A DNA stretch of 64,000 nt. It comes from an uncultured Geobacteraceae bacterium (GTDB taxonomy: Bacteria; Desulfobacterota; Desulfuromonadia; Geobacterales; Pseudopelobacteraceae). Below are positions 31,001 through 38,901 of the stretch, one piece after another. A program made the translations under genes and the position numbers. The notes below the pieces were generated by a model that worked only from the letters and a program-made list of their open reading frames with translations, did no database searches and had not been told where the DNA came from. Numbering within the stretch: the first letter of the stretch is position 1; every line of letters begins with the position of its first letter. The stretch covers positions 62,001-126,000 of the forward strand of contig CAJAFV010000056.1 in NCBI GenBank assembly GCA_903939115.1, given 5' to 3'.

Positions 31001-32958
31001 GTTATCGCAGTCGCACCGTATCGCTGGTGGCAAACACCGCAACAGTCACTAACCCGGCAAATGTCTGGAAACTGGGTGACATCATCTCCTCAACTCCTCG
31101 TATCCAGTCAACCATAAAGCTGCACACCTATAATCTCGACACACCTGCGGGCTATGGCGACAAGAGTTATTCTGCATTTATTAACACAGCTGAATACAAG
31201 AAAAGAGGAATGGTGTATGTCGGTGCCAACGATGGAATGCTACATGCTTTCAAGCTAGGTACGCTCTCAGTCTCCGGTTCATCAATTACCGGTGATACTA
31301 AAGCAATCCTCTCTGGAACCGGTCTTGGAGAGGAACAGTGGGCGTATATTCCTCGCAATGCGCTGCCATATCTAAAATATTACGCCGATCCTAACAGCTA
31401 CAAGCATATCTACTATGTTGATGGCCCTACTGTTCTGCTGGATGCGGCCATTGCCAAGCCGTCCGCTTGCACGTCAAGTGATTATACAGATTGTTTGAAG
31501 GATGAAACTGGCGGTACCAACTGGAAATCGGTTCTAATCGGCAGCATGGGTCTGGGTGGAGCTTCAAGAATAAAGGGGAACGGCTGCACGAACGGTTCTG
31601 GTGGAACGTGCGTGAAAACACCGATTTATGAGCCTGTACCCATTTCCAGTACAACCGGTTATACAGGCAATAACAGTGCGAAGGGTGTGGGATACTCGTC
31701 CTATTTCGCACTTGATATAACCGGTCAATACTTTAACAGTAGTACCGGTGTTCTTGAGAACCAGCCGACACTGAAATGGGAGTTCAGCCACCCCGAACTT
31801 GGTTATGCAACATCGGGGGCGGCAATTGTGCGTATCAGTGCCAAGAAAACAGTGCCGGATCCGGCAAACCCGTCCCAAACGATTTCCGTGGCTGACACGA
31901 CCAAAAACGGGAAATATTTTGCCGTGTTCGCATCCGGCTCAACCGGGCCGATTGACGAGGTTGCTCACCAGTTTTTAGGCAGATCCGATCAGAATCTGAA
32001 GCTCTTTGTCGTCGATATCGGCGCAACGGGAGCGCTCACGGAAGGAACGAATTTTTGGGTTATTGATACCGGCATCACCCAGGCGTTCGGTGGAAGTATG
32101 GTGAATGCTTCGATCGATACGGACAGATGGAAAAAAACCACAGACGGCAATTATCAGGATGATGCCCTTTATGTCGGGTATGCCCAGTATAACTCCTCTG
32201 AGAATAACTCCGAAGGGCACAATTGGACCAAAGGAGGCGTGATCCGCCTGATCACCAAGGAAGATATCAACCCGGCAAACTGGAGAACCAGTACCGTTAT
32301 TTCCGGTGTTGGGCCGGTAACAAGTGGCGTTTCACGCTTACAGGACCGGAAGAATCATAAACTCTGGCTCTATTTTGGTAGTGGTCGCTTCTACTTTGGC
32401 GGTGACGACCCCAGTAACAGGCGTTACATCATGGGCGTCACCGATTCCTGCTATATGGCCAACGACAGCATGAACAAGGAGTGTGCTGCCACGCCGCCTG
32501 CGGTACTAACCATGTCTGACTTGAAACAACAAGATACGATCGGTTCCTTAAGCAGCGAAAAAGGGTGGTACATCACCCTTGATGCAGAAAGTACGGCAAC
32601 TTCAATGGGAGCCGAGAGGGACATCACGGATCCTGTCGCTCTTACCAACGGTCTTGTGCAATTCACAACGTTTAAGCCGACATCCGATGTCTGTAAATTT
32701 GGTGGAGACTCCTACGTCTGGGGAGTCAAGTACGATACCGGTGGCGCTGCCCCGGTTGCCACGCTTGATTCCAAAGTACTGGTACAGGTGTCAACCGGTG
32801 CATTTGAAGAGGTAACATTGAGGACCGCTTTGACTGCTAAGGATGGCAGGAAAATGGGAACTCCGATGGTTGGTAAACCGCCGTCAGATCCACCGCCGAT
32901 TATTAGCAATGCGGGCAACAAACCACCCAAGAAGATTCTGCATCTTCAGGAAAAGTAA
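28042..32958 (+). CDS. pilY1: PilY1-like pilus tip/assembly protein with von Willebrand A domain
   Basis: Large exported protein of 1638 residues. The start at ATG 28042 is preceded by GGGAGGT (28028-28034) and begins a signal peptide ending near residue 30 ('ASASHAG'). Residues about 150-390 hold two beta-rich InlB-like repeats ('FTITPATGYRILNVRV', 'YTFNNVTADGTLIVTF'). A VWA domain begins near residue 392 with MIDAS motif 'DTSGSMG'. The C-terminal half is a PilY1 beta-propeller ('GMVYVGANDGMLHAFKLG') and includes a calcium-loop-like 'DTNGDGAGE'. In other species PilY1 promotes pilus extension and adhesion. It leads the minor pilin genes, which follow with almost no gap. Confidence 0.93.
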   Translation: MKRIHFLSVSVVLCFVMTSIVLLSASASHAGVTHINAAFGTNNDGLITDTTAYWPANGIGGTVEFHSRTCTATSHGNCTNYSYSWTEMNSGNNTAQSPYSSTPEFRVTPNNGFRIKFIRYAQYSESHWSWGDSISSWTQIAISDQTVANTINLSNIDTSDTYYALWVCFEAVSTNYTVTATVYQDATPTTCQANSFVTQIGSVTGNSVYTLNTSVASGNTVTVKYVAGSGCEVQDVLFNGNSVGAQSSPYTTTSTIIGTSTIVIKFRPVSYIITSSINAASPGYASGTGLATSGTISPMGATSVGKTASQMFTITPATGYRILNVRVTDTNVAGYTNKDLGSISNQYGTSYTFNNVTADGTLIVTFAVDSTTLDNYCQTPQFLSSQTNLKPNVLIIFDTSGSMGDSAYSINNASYSSSKTYYGYYDTTKMYKITSSTVHTINSAGLNKAAACSSQSTNNICSGNELNFRNMKKVDVIRKILMGGKVKDRTATTKYLVTNNSKEVEYGADLPTGIVQKLKDKVRFGLMVFNDNNNSVASMGGGDGGRIVTQLGPTITAGTSLTDAATAVDAHVSTLVAVMEGSDTNPGGNTPLGESLYEAIRYFEAKPSAYNTGVDYGTMDPIEYPCQKHFILLITDGQPTSDGNVPGQSGSNVTDSAFTTWWNTAKTKAVKPTVTTDSFLSVAAFYAHVNDLRSATVGKTSILGKQSLTIFTIYTFGDGSGTSILQEAAKFGGFNDLDESGTAGYMVPDQLKEYHAAGTTDAPNTDPDNYYEASEGDVLETNITQAMSDILAKVASGTAASILSNSEGSGANLLQAVFYPNKIFKNATEVNWIGEMQNLWYYVDPFLSNSSIREDTDYTSGSHVLNLKSDYVTRFYFNDSETLAELKQDTNGDGAGETIRATDVNPDDVKSIWRAGKLLWARTAERTIHTSLDGLSLYTPVADSIPPKGGFYSGGTGATGLIPYLQAADLAEAQKLIDYIRGTDQTGYRSRTVSLVANTATVTNPANVWKLGDIISSTPRIQSTIKLHTYNLDTPAGYGDKSYSAFINTAEYKKRGMVYVGANDGMLHAFKLGTLSVSGSSITGDTKAILSGTGLGEEQWAYIPRNALPYLKYYADPNSYKHIYYVDGPTVLLDAAIAKPSACTSSDYTDCLKDETGGTNWKSVLIGSMGLGGASRIKGNGCTNGSGGTCVKTPIYEPVPISSTTGYTGNNSAKGVGYSSYFALDITGQYFNSSTGVLENQPTLKWEFSHPELGYATSGAAIVRISAKKTVPDPANPSQTISVADTTKNGKYFAVFASGSTGPIDEVAHQFLGRSDQNLKLFVVDIGATGALTEGTNFWVIDTGITQAFGGSMVNASIDTDRWKKTTDGNYQDDALYVGYAQYNSSENNSEGHNWTKGGVIRLITKEDINPANWRTSTVISGVGPVTSGVSRLQDRKNHKLWLYFGSGRFYFGGDDPSNRRYIMGVTDSCYMANDSMNKECAATPPAVLTMSDLKQQDTIGSLSSEKGWYITLDAESTATSMGAERDITDPVALTNGLVQFTTFKPTSDVCKFGGDSYVWGVKYDTGGAAPVATLDSKVLVQVSTGAFEEVTLRTALTAKDGRKMGTPMVGKPPSDPPPIISNAGNKPPKKILHLQEK

Positions 32959-32959
32959 T

Positions 32960-33511
32960 ATGGACAGCCACGTATTATATAGAAGCGGACTACCAGGTGC
33001 GGGTTCTCCGGGAATAAACGCGATTTCGGGTTTTTCGTTGATCGAATTGATAATTGTGATTGCCATCATGGGTATCGTGATGGCAATTGCAACACTGAAT
33101 TTCCAATCATGGCAGGTTAAGAACAGAGTGGAGGGACAGACCCGCGAGATATTTGCAGATCTGAACGAGGCTCGTACCAATTCCTTTACCCAGAAAAAAC
33201 AGTACGGCATCGTTTTTCAACCAAACGGCTATGTCATTACGTCCTACAGCAGTGCATCAGCAGCGGCTGCTCCATTAACCGCCGGTAACACGTTGACTGC
33301 CAAGAATGTGAAGTACGGGCTAACTAAGGCAGGCGCAAGTATTGTTGATACTCCTGTTGTTTTTGAAACCACCGGTATTACCTTCAACTGGTTTACAATT
33401 TTTGTCAACCAGAGTAGCGCCGACCAGTCTGCGGCAGTTAACTGCATTGTTATTTCAACTGCACGGGTAAATATGGGGAAAATAAATGGAACAGCATGTG
33501 AGTTCAGATAA
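32960..33511 (+). CDS. Type IV pilus minor pilin, FimT/GspH-like
   Basis: Pseudopilin of 183 residues starting at ATG 32960, one base after the pilY1 stop. The leader is unusually long, 24 residues, before the cleavage site G|FSLIE; Glu5 of the mature protein is present and 'IELIIVIAIMGIVMAIA' forms the hydrophobic helix. The C-terminal domain shows a GspH/FimT-type region with two Cys (about residues 166 and 181) near its end. It overlaps the next gene by 26 bp. Likely part of the tip complex primed together with PilY1. Confidence 0.9.
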   Translation: MDSHVLYRSGLPGAGSPGINAISGFSLIELIIVIAIMGIVMAIATLNFQSWQVKNRVEGQTREIFADLNEARTNSFTQKKQYGIVFQPNGYVITSYSSASAAAAPLTAGNTLTAKNVKYGLTKAGASIVDTPVVFETTGITFNWFTIFVNQSSADQSAAVNCIVISTARVNMGKINGTACEFR

Positions 33512-33908
33512 TCACGCAGGTTTTACCCTGATTGAATTTTGTGTAGCGGTTTTAATTATGATGGTTGGCTTGTTGGGACTCCTGCAAGCGGTCAACATGG
33601 CGACAGTACACAATCTGGGAAATCTATTACGGAACGAAGCAATTACCCTTGCCGACGACAGGATGCTGCGTGCAAAAGCCTCAGTATATGATGCTCCCAC
33701 ATTTGCCGCTCTTGCCAGTGATACGACCAGTGCGGCAAATCTGGTTTCAAGGGGTGTCCGCTCCGGTTTTGCCAATTATTCTGTTGTCCTGACTGTGGTG
33801 GCGGTCGGGGTTAACACCAAAGAGCTGACTTCCAGGGTGGTATGGAGATACAAGGGCATTAAGCAGACCCATACAATATCTTCAATTGTCGCAAACCCCA
33901 ATCTATAA
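33486..33908 (+). CDS. Type IV pilus minor pilin, PilV-like
   Basis: Small prepilin of 140 residues. After an 12-residue leader the processing site is G|FTLIE, followed by 'FCVAVLIMMVGLLGLLQ', the PilV-type hydrophobic helix. The start overlaps the end of the preceding pilin gene by 26 bp. The operon order with PilW and PilX follows, which supports the PilV assignment although the C-terminal part is poorly conserved. Confidence 0.88.
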   Translation: MEQHVSSDNHAGFTLIEFCVAVLIMMVGLLGLLQAVNMATVHNLGNLLRNEAITLADDRMLRAKASVYDAPTFAALASDTTSAANLVSRGVRSGFANYSVVLTVVAVGVNTKELTSRVVWRYKGIKQTHTISSIVANPNL

Positions 33909-33922
33909 CAGGTGATTTATTC

Positions 33923-35200
33923 ATGAAAAATATCAGTGGTTTTACATTGTTAGAGATTATTATTACCATGGCTCTGGTCATAGTTGTCGTCGGCATAACC
34001 GGTTCGGCATTCAACTCAATTCAGAAAACCTCCGGACGTCTCGTAGCCAGTGAAGAAAGCAATATTGAGGGGGTAGTGGGGCTTGAGATGTTCCGGCATG
34101 ATATCCAGCAAGCCGGTTTCGGCTTGGCCCACGCTTTTTCCGATCCAGCACCAAGCTATGCGGAAGCGACTGTCTTACCAGCCAGCAAGTTGAATGACGG
34201 CAAGGGAACTTCTGCTGCGCCCACAGCCGGAAATGTGCCGCGTGCCATTGTCTCGTGGAATGATCTGACGACAAATTTGTCGGATGCAACTTCAGAGACA
34301 GGAGTAACATACAATGTAATAAGCGGAACTGATTATCTTGCTATCAAGGCAACTACAGTGGGTACAAGTACAGCTGCCCGTAAATGGACCTATTTGACGT
34401 ACTCTTCCGGCGGCAAAGCGGCAAAATCATGGCCAGATGCCGAAGATAATCTGACCGCATCCACTGATCGGGTAATTATGATGAACCGGACGTTTAAAAT
34501 GACCGGAGGGGTAACGAACACCCTGGTCTATGACACGAGTACTCCTGGTACCTATTGGGTTAATTTCACCAACAGCCTGTTTAACTCCGCATTTTCTCCG
34601 TTAAGTCCCCAGCAGGTTTATTATATTTACGGAATAGTTAAAAGCAAGGCTCTGGCAATGCCCTTCAACCGGGCAGATTTTTTTGTGGCCCGGCCAACGA
34701 ATACAGCAAAAATTCCTTCATCCTGTGCACCGGGTACCGGTATTCTGTACAAAACGAACGTGAATCACAGTGATTCAAATACTACAAGAGGTCGAATGAC
34801 CTATATGCCGCTTCTGGACTGTGTGGCTGATATGCAGGTTGTTTTCGGGTGGGATCTCAACGGTAACGGCATTATCGAAGAGTCTTCTGCCTATGAGAGT
34901 GATTCTACTAAAATTTCTGTATCGGGCCCCACCATTACGGCAGCAGGAATCAAGACGATTCTGGAGAGTCCAGATGAAATCAGAAACAAATTAAAATACG
35001 TCAAAGTGTATATCATGGCCCAGGAAGGTCGCAAGGACAGCGGATTTACCAATGTTTCGCCGATTAATGTTGGCGATGTGGCAAGTCTAACTAAACAGTA
35101 TTCGGTTGCAAACCTTTCCGAAAACGGCAGAGATTGGCTTCACTATCGCTGGAAGATATTCAGAATTGTTGTCCACCCCAACAATCTTTCAATCAATTGA
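33923..35200 (+). CDS. Type IV pilus minor pilin, PilW-like
   Basis: Prepilin of 425 residues with a six-residue leader and cleavage site G|FTLLE, followed by 'IIITMALVIVVVGITGSAF'. The size is large for a minor pilin and fits PilW. 'DMQVVFGWDLNGNGIIEE' contains an acidic, calcium-loop-like stretch. ATG 33923 follows the previous stop by 14 bp. It is expected to be cleaved by the PilD encoded upstream. Confidence 0.9.
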   Translation: MKNISGFTLLEIIITMALVIVVVGITGSAFNSIQKTSGRLVASEESNIEGVVGLEMFRHDIQQAGFGLAHAFSDPAPSYAEATVLPASKLNDGKGTSAAPTAGNVPRAIVSWNDLTTNLSDATSETGVTYNVISGTDYLAIKATTVGTSTAARKWTYLTYSSGGKAAKSWPDAEDNLTASTDRVIMMNRTFKMTGGVTNTLVYDTSTPGTYWVNFTNSLFNSAFSPLSPQQVYYIYGIVKSKALAMPFNRADFFVARPTNTAKIPSSCAPGTGILYKTNVNHSDSNTTRGRMTYMPLLDCVADMQVVFGWDLNGNGIIEESSAYESDSTKISVSGPTITAAGIKTILESPDEIRNKLKYVKVYIMAQEGRKDSGFTNVSPINVGDVASLTKQYSVANLSENGRDWLHYRWKIFRIVVHPNNLSIN

Positions 35201-35217
35201 CCACTAGGCAGGAAACC

Positions 35218-35880
35218 ATGAAACTTTTGACTGATAATAAGGGTATTGCCTTAGTTACTTCGCTTCTGTTGACCCTGATATCGCTGACGATCGTTATGTA
35301 TCTGCTACTCACAGTAATGACTGGTGCAAAGATATCAGGCGCTAACAAACGTTATCGCACCGTGCTTGAGGCATCATACGGCGGAACGGAGCTAATTCTA
35401 AAAGAAGTGATTCCAACAATATTTACTACAACACTTTCAAGCAGTCTTGCTAACCCCACAGCTGCACTTGCCGGTTTATATCCAACATCATTCAATTTTA
35501 CTACCGGAACAGATGCTTGCATAATGGACAAACTGACGAAACCCTCCTCACAATGGGGCACAGGGTGTAGTACTTCATCCGATCCAAAAATTCTTCCTGA
35601 TTTTTCTTTGCGTCTCAATTCTGCAGCTACGGATACCTATGCAGTCTACGCAAAGATTGTGGATTCAGTTTGCGCAGACAAACGCCCCTATCCCTCCGGA
35701 AAGTGTACCGGAAGCGACCTCTCCGGCTATGAGCTTCTTGATGGTGGACAGGGGACAGCTGCAGGTTCATCGGGAGTTACCCCTCAGTCAATGCCTGCAA
35801 CCTACCGCATTGAAATAGCAGGGGAAAAAACAAGTAATCCAAAAGAAAAATCCCAATTGTCAGTATTATACGCTTATTAA
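35218..35880 (+). CDS. Type IV pilus minor pilin-like protein, PilX-like
   Basis: Protein of 220 residues starting at ATG 35218, preceded by GGCAGGAAA. The N-terminus 'NKGIALVTSLLLTLISL' resembles PilX, which has the hydrophobic helix but often a non-canonical start; here the residue five after the glycine is Thr, not Glu. The following pattern 'YRTVLEASYGGTELILKE' is typical of PilX. It is the last gene of the pilY1/minor pilin unit; a 223 bp intergenic region follows. Confidence 0.85.
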   Translation: MKLLTDNKGIALVTSLLLTLISLTIVMYLLLTVMTGAKISGANKRYRTVLEASYGGTELILKEVIPTIFTTTLSSSLANPTAALAGLYPTSFNFTTGTDACIMDKLTKPSSQWGTGCSTSSDPKILPDFSLRLNSAATDTYAVYAKIVDSVCADKRPYPSGKCTGSDLSGYELLDGGQGTAAGSSGVTPQSMPATYRIEIAGEKTSNPKEKSQLSVLYAY

Positions 35881-35921
35881 AATGGGAACATTGACTCTCT
35901 GATACACCAATTTTCAGCCGG

Positions 35922-35987
35922 TTATGCATAATTATGCAAAATTAGCTGTAAAATTAGCTTGACATGATCCTATATTATTGTAAATGT
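35922..35987 (+). promoter_or_regulatory. Candidate promoter region upstream of pilM with direct repeats
   Basis: Two direct repeats lie in front of a TTGACA (35959-35964): TTATGCA at 35922-35928 and 35932-35938 (10 bp period), and AAAATTAGCT at 35938-35947 and 35950-35959 (12 bp period). The -10 element at the expected spacing is weak (around 35981-35987). The region lies in the 223 bp gap between pilX and pilM. I see no other gene or RNA there. The promoter is likely but its -10 is uncertain. Confidence 0.45.
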
Positions 35988-36103
35988 CGCATGACTTTAA
36001 TTTTGTTTGCGGAACAAGTGTCTATGAAGAGTAATATGGCCTTGGGTTACAGCTTAGAGGATAAAACCAAAGTATTTCAGGATCAAGATTAACGGGACTG
36101 GAT

Positions 36104-37159
36104 ATGTTTCTTTTTAAGAAGAAAAAAGAGGTTGTAGGAATAGACATTGGCTCAAGTTCCGTCAAGATTGTCCAGCTAAAGGACAATAATGGCTCTTTCC
36201 AGTTGTTGAATGCCGGGATATTGCCATTGCCACCAGAGGCGATTGTTGACAATACACTTATGGACAGTGCTGCTGTTGTCGGAGTAATAAAAAATCTTGT
36301 TTCAAGTCTTGGAATTAAGATTAAGGATGTTGTTTGTTCGATCTCCGGGAATTCTGTTATTATCAGGAAAATAGTGTTGCCAACAATGCCTCAGGAAGAG
36401 TTGGAAGACCAGATCTCCTGGGAAGCTGAACAATACATCCCTTTTGATATCAATGATGTAAACATGGATTTTCAAATTTTATCGCCTGACAGTAATGATC
36501 CATCAAAAATGAATGTCCTGCTTGTGGCAAGCAAGAAGGATATTATTAACGATTATGTATCCGTGTTTAGTGAGGCCGGAATGCATCTTTCAGTTGTTGA
36601 TGTAGATTCTTTCGCCGTGCAAAATGCATTTGAAGCAAATCACGATTTTAGCTCAGAAGATATACTCGCGCTTGTAAATATTGGTGCCAGTATTATGAAT
36701 ATCAATGTTGTCAAGGATGGCATTACGCTTTTCACCCGCGATGTACAGATGGGCGGTAATCTTTACACTGAGGAAATTCAGAAGCAGATCGGTCTTAGTC
36801 GAGAAGAGGCCGAAACGGGTAAACTCCTTGCGCACGAGAGTGCTAATAACCAACTGATAAATGTAATTTTAAAGGTTAATGAAACGATTACTCAAGAAAT
36901 CAGGCGTTCGCTTGATTTTTATAATTCGACTGCAACCGACACTCGCATATCGGGTGTGTATATTTGCGGTGGATGCTCCAAGGTTTACAAACTTATTGAC
37001 ACTATTTCTGAAAAAATCGGATTGCCGATTGAGAAGCTTAATCCTTTTGCAAAAATTGCATATAATACAAAAGACTTTGACCCTGAATACCTTCAGGAAA
37101 TCGCTCAAATTATGGCTGTGCCGATTGGACTTGCTATCAGGAGGGTAGGGGATAAATGA
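36104..37159 (+). CDS. pilM: Type IV pilus assembly ATPase-like protein PilM
   Basis: Cytoplasmic, actin-like protein of 351 residues that binds the N-terminal tail of PilN. The ATP-binding fold shows 'VGIDIGSSSVKIVQL' near the N-terminus and 'GVYICGGCSKV' further on. The pattern 'ALVNIGASIMNINVVKDG' is typical. Start ATG 36104; stop overlaps pilN by 4 bp (ATGA). It opens the pilMNOPQ unit. Confidence 0.95.
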   Translation: MFLFKKKKEVVGIDIGSSSVKIVQLKDNNGSFQLLNAGILPLPPEAIVDNTLMDSAAVVGVIKNLVSSLGIKIKDVVCSISGNSVIIRKIVLPTMPQEELEDQISWEAEQYIPFDINDVNMDFQILSPDSNDPSKMNVLLVASKKDIINDYVSVFSEAGMHLSVVDVDSFAVQNAFEANHDFSSEDILALVNIGASIMNINVVKDGITLFTRDVQMGGNLYTEEIQKQIGLSREEAETGKLLAHESANNQLINVILKVNETITQEIRRSLDFYNSTATDTRISGVYICGGCSKVYKLIDTISEKIGLPIEKLNPFAKIAYNTKDFDPEYLQEIAQIMAVPIGLAIRRVGDK

Positions 37160-37725
37160 TAAAAATTAATCTTTTACCCGTACGGTCATCCAAGAAAAAA
37201 GAAACTGCTATCCAGGAATTAGCTATTGCCGGGGTTGTAATTGTTGCTATTGCACTTATAGTAACGTCTCTGTATGTTTTTAAACGGGTTCAGGTTGCCA
37301 CTGCTAATGAGAACATAGCGTCCGCGAATAATAAAATCAGTGAGCTGAAAGCAAAAATAGGCAAGCTTGAAGAACTTAAGACCCTTAAAGAACAGGTCAG
37401 AAAAAAACTTGATGTACTTATTCAGTTACGAAAAAATAAAACGGGTCCGGCGCAGCGTTTAGCAACTTTAAGTGACCTTGCTCCCGAACAGCTATGGCTC
37501 ACAAACTACAGTGAAACAGGCCAGGATGTTAAGATATCCGGAATCGCATCCAATGAAGATCTTATCGCACAGTTCATGAAGTCTCTTGAAGCTTCCAGTG
37601 ACTTTATGGCAGTAGAGTTAGTCGTCTCTGAACAGACGGTTGTTGGCGAGACAAAATTGAAAAAGTTTGATATCACGATGAAGTTAGAATCAGCAACACC
37701 ACCAGTTGCAGCAGATAAAAAATAA
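37156..37725 (+). CDS. pilN: Type IV pilus assembly protein PilN
   Basis: Inner-membrane protein of 189 residues. The N-terminal tail 'MIKINLLPVR' is the PilM-binding motif, followed by one membrane helix (about 21-45) and a periplasmic coiled coil plus ferredoxin-like domain. The start is coupled to pilM; pilO starts 25 bp after the stop. Topology and order give a confident assignment. Confidence 0.94.
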   Translation: MIKINLLPVRSSKKKETAIQELAIAGVVIVAIALIVTSLYVFKRVQVATANENIASANNKISELKAKIGKLEELKTLKEQVRKKLDVLIQLRKNKTGPAQRLATLSDLAPEQLWLTNYSETGQDVKISGIASNEDLIAQFMKSLEASSDFMAVELVVSEQTVVGETKLKKFDITMKLESATPPVAADKK

Positions 37726-37750
37726 TGAGCATTTTTCAGGTGGTCTGAAT

Positions 37751-38359
37751 ATGGATCCAAATATAGAGAAAATACTTAAGCTCCCCCAAAAACAGAAAAT
37801 TCTGATTCTTGTGTTAGTTTCTATTCTTGAAGCAGCAGCTCTACTGTGGTTTTTATATATTCCTAAGCACAATGAACTCGAAGGACTGAAAACCAAACTT
37901 ACCCAGTTAGAGGGTGAGATTACTGAAAAAACAAGAATCGCAAATAATCTTCCTAAATTACAGATTGAATATGAAAAACTAAATCAGGAGTTAGCGCAGG
38001 CGCTGACCGAGTTGCCGAATTCTAAAGAGATCCCGACTTTGTTGACCAGTATTACAACAACGGGAAAATCTTCAGGTCTCGACTTTTTAACATTCCGGCC
38101 TAAGCCGGAGGTCCCAAAAGATTTTTATGCCGATGTCCCGGTTGATATAATAGTTTCAGGATCATACTTCAGTGTTGCAAATTTTTTTGCTGCTGTAGCT
38201 AACCTGCCACGTATCGTTAATATAACAAATGTCGCGTTTTCAGATATTAAGAGTGTAAATAATCGTATGATGACCAAGGTTACGTGTCTCGCAACCACAT
38301 TCCGGTTCCTTGATAAGAAAGAGATTAAGGATGATAAAAAAGCTGCTCAAAAGAAATAG
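37751..38359 (+). CDS. pilO: Type IV pilus assembly protein PilO
   Basis: Inner-membrane partner of PilN, 202 residues from ATG 37751, which has AGGTGG upstream; a longer upstream reading (ATG 37706) would add residues before the membrane helix and overlap pilN. One membrane helix (about 18-36) is followed by a coiled coil and a periplasmic PilO-type domain. The last bases overlap the start of pilP, indicating tight coupling. Confidence 0.92.
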   Translation: MDPNIEKILKLPQKQKILILVLVSILEAAALLWFLYIPKHNELEGLKTKLTQLEGEITEKTRIANNLPKLQIEYEKLNQELAQALTELPNSKEIPTLLTSITTTGKSSGLDFLTFRPKPEVPKDFYADVPVDIIVSGSYFSVANFFAAVANLPRIVNITNVAFSDIKSVNNRMMTKVTCLATTFRFLDKKEIKDDKKAAQKK

Positions 38360-38891
38360 TTCGTTTTCGACGTCCGCTGGAGTTTTGATCTGCGCCCTTG
38401 TCTTAACAGGGTGCGGCAAGGATCAACCGGCTGTCTCGCCTGCTCAGACTCCAATAGCAGCCGTCGCTGTGCCTAAACCTGTTCAAAAGGCTGTTAGTTC
38501 CGTGTCACGTCTAACCACCCCGCCGGCAAACCAATTCGACTTCAGTAATAAAAAAGATCCTTTCAAACCTTTTGTTGTAGTTAAAGTTGAATCTAAAAGA
38601 CCATCTGACTCGATAAAAAATGAGCAGCATGATTCATTACCCATTCACAGCTTTGACGTAAGTCAATTCAAGCTCATTGGAATAGTCACCGGCGTTCGTG
38701 AAAACAAGGCAATGGTTACTGATCCGGGTGGAAAAGGGTATGTGTTGAAAGCCGGCATGACTATAGGAAAAAATAATGGCAAGATTATTTTGATTAATTC
38801 GAGTGGTGTTGATGTTGTTGAGCAGTTTAAAGATGAAAGCGGTAAAACCCGTAAAGAAACTATAAAACTTACCCTTCCAAGGAAGCAATAA
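38331..38891 (+). CDS. pilP: Type IV pilus lipoprotein PilP
   Basis: Inner-membrane-attached periplasmic lipoprotein of 186 residues. The start ATG 38331 lies inside pilO, preceded by AGAAAGAGA; the lipobox is 'LVLTGC' with Cys28. The C-terminal beta-domain ('FKLIGIVTGVRENKAMVTDP', 'YVLKAGMTIG') is the PilP fold that connects PilNO to the PilQ secretin. A Pro/Val-rich linker separates lipobox and domain. Confidence 0.94.
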   Translation: MIKKLLKRNSSFSTSAGVLICALVLTGCGKDQPAVSPAQTPIAAVAVPKPVQKAVSSVSRLTTPPANQFDFSNKKDPFKPFVVVKVESKRPSDSIKNEQHDSLPIHSFDVSQFKLIGIVTGVRENKAMVTDPGGKGYVLKAGMTIGKNNGKIILINSSGVDVVEQFKDESGKTRKETIKLTLPRKQ

Positions 38892-38901
38892 GGAGTTCCG
38901 C

